Positions 60,963-64,000 of a DNA stretch of 64,000 bases are shown here, in pieces. Position 1 is the stretch's first letter; the number at the start of each line of letters is the position of its first letter. Below the pieces are notes generated by a model. That model was not told the DNA's origin, searched no databases, and was given only the letters and a program-made list of their open reading frames with translations. A program made the position numbers and the translations under genes. Source of the DNA: Polaribacter gangjinensis (GTDB lineage: Bacteria; Bacteroidota; Bacteroidia; Flavobacteriales; Flavobacteriaceae); the NCBI RefSeq assembly GCF_038024125.1, contig NZ_CP150662.1:699501-763500 (forward strand), read 5' to 3'.

Positions 60963-63299
60963 ATGAATTTACAGCTCATCAATTTAAAAACCTTTTTTAA
61001 AGAAAAAATAAATTTTATTATAAAAAATCCTTTTAAATCAGCTCTTTATGGATTTTTATCAATCATTTTTTTATTGACATTTATTTTTATACTCACCTAT
61101 TTGGGTGCTTTTGGAAAAATTCCTAAAGAAGCTGAATTGAAAAATTTAAAAAATCCTATTACATCAACTTTATATAGCAGTCAAAAGACGGTTTTAGCAA
61201 CCTATTTTTTACAAAACAGATCAAATATCGATAGCACTGAATTGAATAATTATTTAATTGATGCGCTCGTTGCTACAGAAGATGTTCGATTTTACGAACA
61301 CAAAGGGATTGATTATAAGAGTTATGCTCGTGTAATTATCAAATCGTTATTGTTGCAACAAGGCAAAGGTGGAGGAAGTACCATTACGCAACAAATCGCT
61401 AAAAATATTTTTGGTCGTAAAAAACAATATGTTTTATCGACTTTGATTAATAAAATGCGTGAGGTTATCATTGCCAGAAGATTAGAAAGTGTTTATACTA
61501 AAAATGAATTATTAGTATTGTATTTCAATACAGTTTCATTTGGTGAAAATTTATATGGTATAGAAAAAGCGTCACAACGATTTTTTAACAGAACTCCTAA
61601 AAAACTCTCTTTAGCTGAGTGTGCCACTTTAGTTGGTGTATTGAAAGCGCCTTCCTTTTACAATCCAAGAACACAACCAGAAAGATCAGAAAACAGACGA
61701 AATGTTGTTTTAAATCAAATGGTTAAATATGGTTATATTACTGAAAAAGAAGCTGAAAAACAAAAAAAACCTTTGAAATTACGTTATGTTCCGCCAGCAA
61801 AAATTTCATCGATTGCAAACTATTATAAAGAATTTGTAAAAAGCGAATTCAATGCTTGGGCAGAAAAAAATCCGACTAAAGAAGGTCATATTTATGATTT
61901 AGAATTAGATGGTTTAAAAATTTACACCACCATCAATCCTAGCGTTCAAACCTATGCTGAAAATGCTATGAAAAGAAACATGGACAGACTTCAAAATTTA
62001 ATGGATTTGTATTGGACAAGTGCCACAACTCAAGGAGGTAAAGAGGCGTTTATCAAAAAACTCATCAATAATCATTCAGAGGTAAAAGCTTTGAGAGCAG
62101 CTAACAAATCAGAAGCTGAAATACAGCAATTTGTTTCTAATAAAAAATTAAGAAAATACTGGGAAATTGGTGAGGGTTATCAAAATAAAATACAATCGCT
62201 TCAAGATTCTATCATCAGTGCAATCAACAGATTACATACAGGAATTTTAGTTATGAATAGTAGAAATGGTGCTATTTTAGGCTATTTAGGAGGCATTGAT
62301 TACGGATTTTCACAATATGATCAAATCCAAAATAAAAAACAAGTAGGCTCTACTTTTAAACCCATCACTTATTTAGCAGGTTTGGAAAGTGGAATTGATC
62401 CTTGCGATTTTTTTGATAATCAACCAATTACTTATAAAAAATATGACAATTGGAAACCAAGAAATGCGAATGGAAGTTATGGAGGAAGTTTTAGTACATA
62501 TGGTGCTTTGGCAAATTCTGTAAATACAGCATCTGTAGCAATTCAGTTGAGAGCTGGCACAAATAGAGTTTTAGAACAAGCCAGAAAAATGGGAATTGAA
62601 GCTAAAATTCCGAAAGTCCCTTCCATTGTATTAGGCACTGCAGACATCAGTTTGTATGAAATGGTAAAAGCTTACGCATCAATATCTAATGGAGGAAATC
62701 AAGTAAATCCTTATATTATTGATAGAATTGAAGATCATAATGGTGTTGTTTTATACAAAGCAACTCCAAAATACAATGGCAGAGTAGCGAGCTATAATAG
62801 TATTAAAAATTTACAAAAAATGATGGAATTTGCAACCACAAATGGTACTGGAGCAAGTATTCAAAACTATCAAATTCCGTATAATATTATTGGAAAAACA
62901 GGCACAACACAAAACAATGGTGATGGTTGGTTTATTGGTTGTTCACCTGAAATTGTCATAGGAGCTTGGGTTGGTACTTTAGATAAAAGAGTACAATTTA
63001 ATAGCACTCGTGTTGGTTCAGGAGCAAGTACTGCATTGCCAATGGTGGCAAGTATTTTTAAAAGTATGAGTAGTTGGAGAAATCCAATATTGACCAATTT
63101 TACATACGATTTCAAATATTTTCCTTGTCCGCCATTTAGTGAATTTTCTTCGGAAGAATCAAATGCAACGTTTAAAAATGATAGCACCTATTTAAAATCG
63201 CTGTTGCTTAGAGATTCAATTCTAGAAGTTGAGAGATTAAGAAAATTGGATAGCATTCAACAATTAGATAGTTTGAATATCAATAAGATTATTGAGTGA
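60963..63299 (+). CDS. Class A penicillin-binding protein (PBP1A type)
   Basis: A bifunctional peptidoglycan synthase of 778 residues. An N-terminal cytoplasmic tail and membrane helix (about 28-50) precede the GT51 transglycosylase domain (EDVRFYEHKGID with catalytic Glu near 102; GGSTITQQIAKNIFGR). The transpeptidase has STFKP (active Ser), SVN and KTGTT. The C-terminus is a Ser/Glu/Leu-rich coiled tail. Monocistronic. The gene could be called mrcA or ponA. Confidence 0.95.
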   Translation: MNLQLINLKTFFKEKINFIIKNPFKSALYGFLSIIFLLTFIFILTYLGAFGKIPKEAELKNLKNPITSTLYSSQKTVLATYFLQNRSNIDSTELNNYLIDALVATEDVRFYEHKGIDYKSYARVIIKSLLLQQGKGGGSTITQQIAKNIFGRKKQYVLSTLINKMREVIIARRLESVYTKNELLVLYFNTVSFGENLYGIEKASQRFFNRTPKKLSLAECATLVGVLKAPSFYNPRTQPERSENRRNVVLNQMVKYGYITEKEAEKQKKPLKLRYVPPAKISSIANYYKEFVKSEFNAWAEKNPTKEGHIYDLELDGLKIYTTINPSVQTYAENAMKRNMDRLQNLMDLYWTSATTQGGKEAFIKKLINNHSEVKALRAANKSEAEIQQFVSNKKLRKYWEIGEGYQNKIQSLQDSIISAINRLHTGILVMNSRNGAILGYLGGIDYGFSQYDQIQNKKQVGSTFKPITYLAGLESGIDPCDFFDNQPITYKKYDNWKPRNANGSYGGSFSTYGALANSVNTASVAIQLRAGTNRVLEQARKMGIEAKIPKVPSIVLGTADISLYEMVKAYASISNGGNQVNPYIIDRIEDHNGVVLYKATPKYNGRVASYNSIKNLQKMMEFATTNGTGASIQNYQIPYNIIGKTGTTQNNGDGWFIGCSPEIVIGAWVGTLDKRVQFNSTRVGSGASTALPMVASIFKSMSSWRNPILTNFTYDFKYFPCPPFSEFSSEESNATFKNDSTYLKSLLLRDSILEVERLRKLDSIQQLDSLNINKIIE

Positions 63300-63479
63300 T
63301 TGTTTTAAAAAAATCATACCTATAAATTTTACAAACTCTAAAAATCAATTATTTAAATGAAATTTTGAATTTTATTTCTAATTTTTAGGATTTTATAAAA
63401 AACAATTAAAATATTGTCATGTTTTTCAAATAGAATTTGTATAATTGACAAACAAAAAACTATAAAAAACAAATCTATA

Positions 63480-63818
63480 ATGGAAGCACAAAAAGTAGAC
63501 ATGTTCATCATGAGTAATGGAAAATATTTTGAAAGTCATCATGTAAATTCAATCAGAAATAGTTTGATTGCTGCTGATGATTCTAAATGGCCTATGTTAT
63601 CAGTTACTCAGTTTAATGATCCTTCAACAATATTGATTGTTTCAATTTTTGCAGGGCAATTGGGTATTGATCGTTTTATGATTGGTGATACAGGTCTTGG
63701 TGTTGGAAAATTATTGACTTGTGGTGGTTTAGGAATTTGGGCAATTATTGATTGGTTTATGATTCAATCTGCTACAAGAGAAAAAAATATGGAAAAAATC
63801 CAACGAATTTTAGCATAA
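63480..63818 (+). CDS. TM2-domain membrane protein
   Basis: I start at ATG 63480 (112 residues); an upstream in-frame ATG at 63414 gives an unlikely Cys/Lys/Asn-rich extension. A soluble N-terminal part (1-50) is followed by the TM2 domain: two helices around FAGQLGIDRFMIGDTGLGVG and KLLTCGGLGIWAIIDWFMI. TM2 proteins are small membrane proteins of unknown function. The stop overlaps the next ATG by one base. Confidence 0.88.
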   Translation: MEAQKVDMFIMSNGKYFESHHVNSIRNSLIAADDSKWPMLSVTQFNDPSTILIVSIFAGQLGIDRFMIGDTGLGVGKLLTCGGLGIWAIIDWFMIQSATREKNMEKIQRILA

Positions 63819-64000
63819 TGTCACTGACCAGCAACAAGTTGTATGTGCTAATTACTACAGCATGTATTGTTGGTTATGTTTGGTTGTTTTTTCATATTTC
63901 AGCAAATTATACTGATTTTAGTAATGTTAAAGTCTGTTTGGTTAAAGAAGTCACAGGCATACCTTGTCCGTCTTGTGGTACTACAAGAGGTGTAATTTCG
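63818..64000 (+). CDS. DUF2752 protein, 3' end cut off by the window edge
   Basis: 61 codons from ATG 63818 to the edge. A membrane helix (YVLITTACIVGYVWLFF) is followed by TGIPCPSCGTTRG, the hallmark CPxCGxTR of DUF2752, a small membrane protein often placed beside TM2 proteins. Starts inside the stop of the TM2 gene, so the two are translationally coupled. Confidence 0.88.
   Translation, partial: MSLTSNKLYVLITTACIVGYVWLFFHISANYTDFSNVKVCLVKEVTGIPCPSCGTTRGVIS

Noticed and set aside
63414..63479. Upstream start of the TM2 protein at 63414
   Set aside because: The extension is low-complexity and unlike the family; ATG 63480 gives a normal N-terminus.
1..64000. CRISPR arrays, rRNA genes, prophage or polysaccharide-utilisation loci
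   Set aside because: No regularly spaced repeats, no rRNA-like stretches, no phage structural genes, and no SusD-like partner next to the TonB-dependent receptor.

Overview
The window looks like chromosome of a marine-type Flavobacteriaceae bacterium (Bacteroidota). The DNA is AT-rich and recognisable Shine-Dalgarno sites are scarce. Many genes instead carry a -7 box of the Bacteroidota form TAnnTTTG. The gene families fit: a PorV2-type outer-membrane protein, a Lnb/DUF4105 protein, bacillithiol deacetylase BshB1, TPR-containing sensor kinases paired with LuxR-type regulators, and a 6S RNA beside zapA. I cannot name a genus from the sequence alone.

Layout. 1-1611 is the start of a multi-PAS sensor protein that runs off the left edge. 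1.8-8.9 kb holds priA, a tandem pair of alpha/beta-hydrolase-fold proteins whose catalytic residues appear lost, an RNA methyltransferase, a second methyltransferase and a ZIP transporter. 9.0-17.4 kb is an accessory regulon: an unknown soluble protein, a TPR histidine kinase, a LuxR-type regulator and seven secreted or lipid-anchored proteins, including a CsgG/LpoB-like protein, an LPP20-like lipoprotein and a DUF6175 protein. 17.4-27 kb is housekeeping (recQ, kdsD, tatC, lptB, pssA, a YheT hydrolase, porV2, Lnb-like), ending in a GNAT gene broken by an in-frame TGA. 27.3-39.6 kb carries aroQ, two small outer-membrane barrels, xerD, rny, 6S RNA, zapA, an M23 peptidase, a TonB-dependent receptor, bcp, nth and an ECF sigma factor. 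uvrA follows, then a complete IS3-family element (42777-43994) with a 4-bp target duplication, a gene-poor AT-rich stretch, an HTH regulator and tRNA-His. 45.1-54.8 kb is metabolic (bshB1, pckA, a trans-sulfuration enzyme, kdsC, ppc). 55.1-60.6 kb is a second TPR-kinase/LuxR-regulator locus with a lipoprotein and a propeller-like secreted protein. The window ends with a class A penicillin-binding protein, a TM2 protein and a truncated DUF2752 gene.

The most interesting signal is in 9-17 kb. Four transcription units there share a 16-bp inverted repeat (consensus ACCTAnnnnTAGGGAT), and in all four exactly 22 bases separate it from a TAnnTTTG-like -7 element. This resembles the 7-2-7 site of NarL/LuxR-type regulators. 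It suggests that the local two-component pair controls itself and an uncharacterised envelope protein set as one regulon. Other points of note are RecQ and Nth proteins that lack their usual metal-binding cysteines, a 26-bp perfect palindrome upstream of an outer-membrane protein gene, and an orphan terminator next to ppc.
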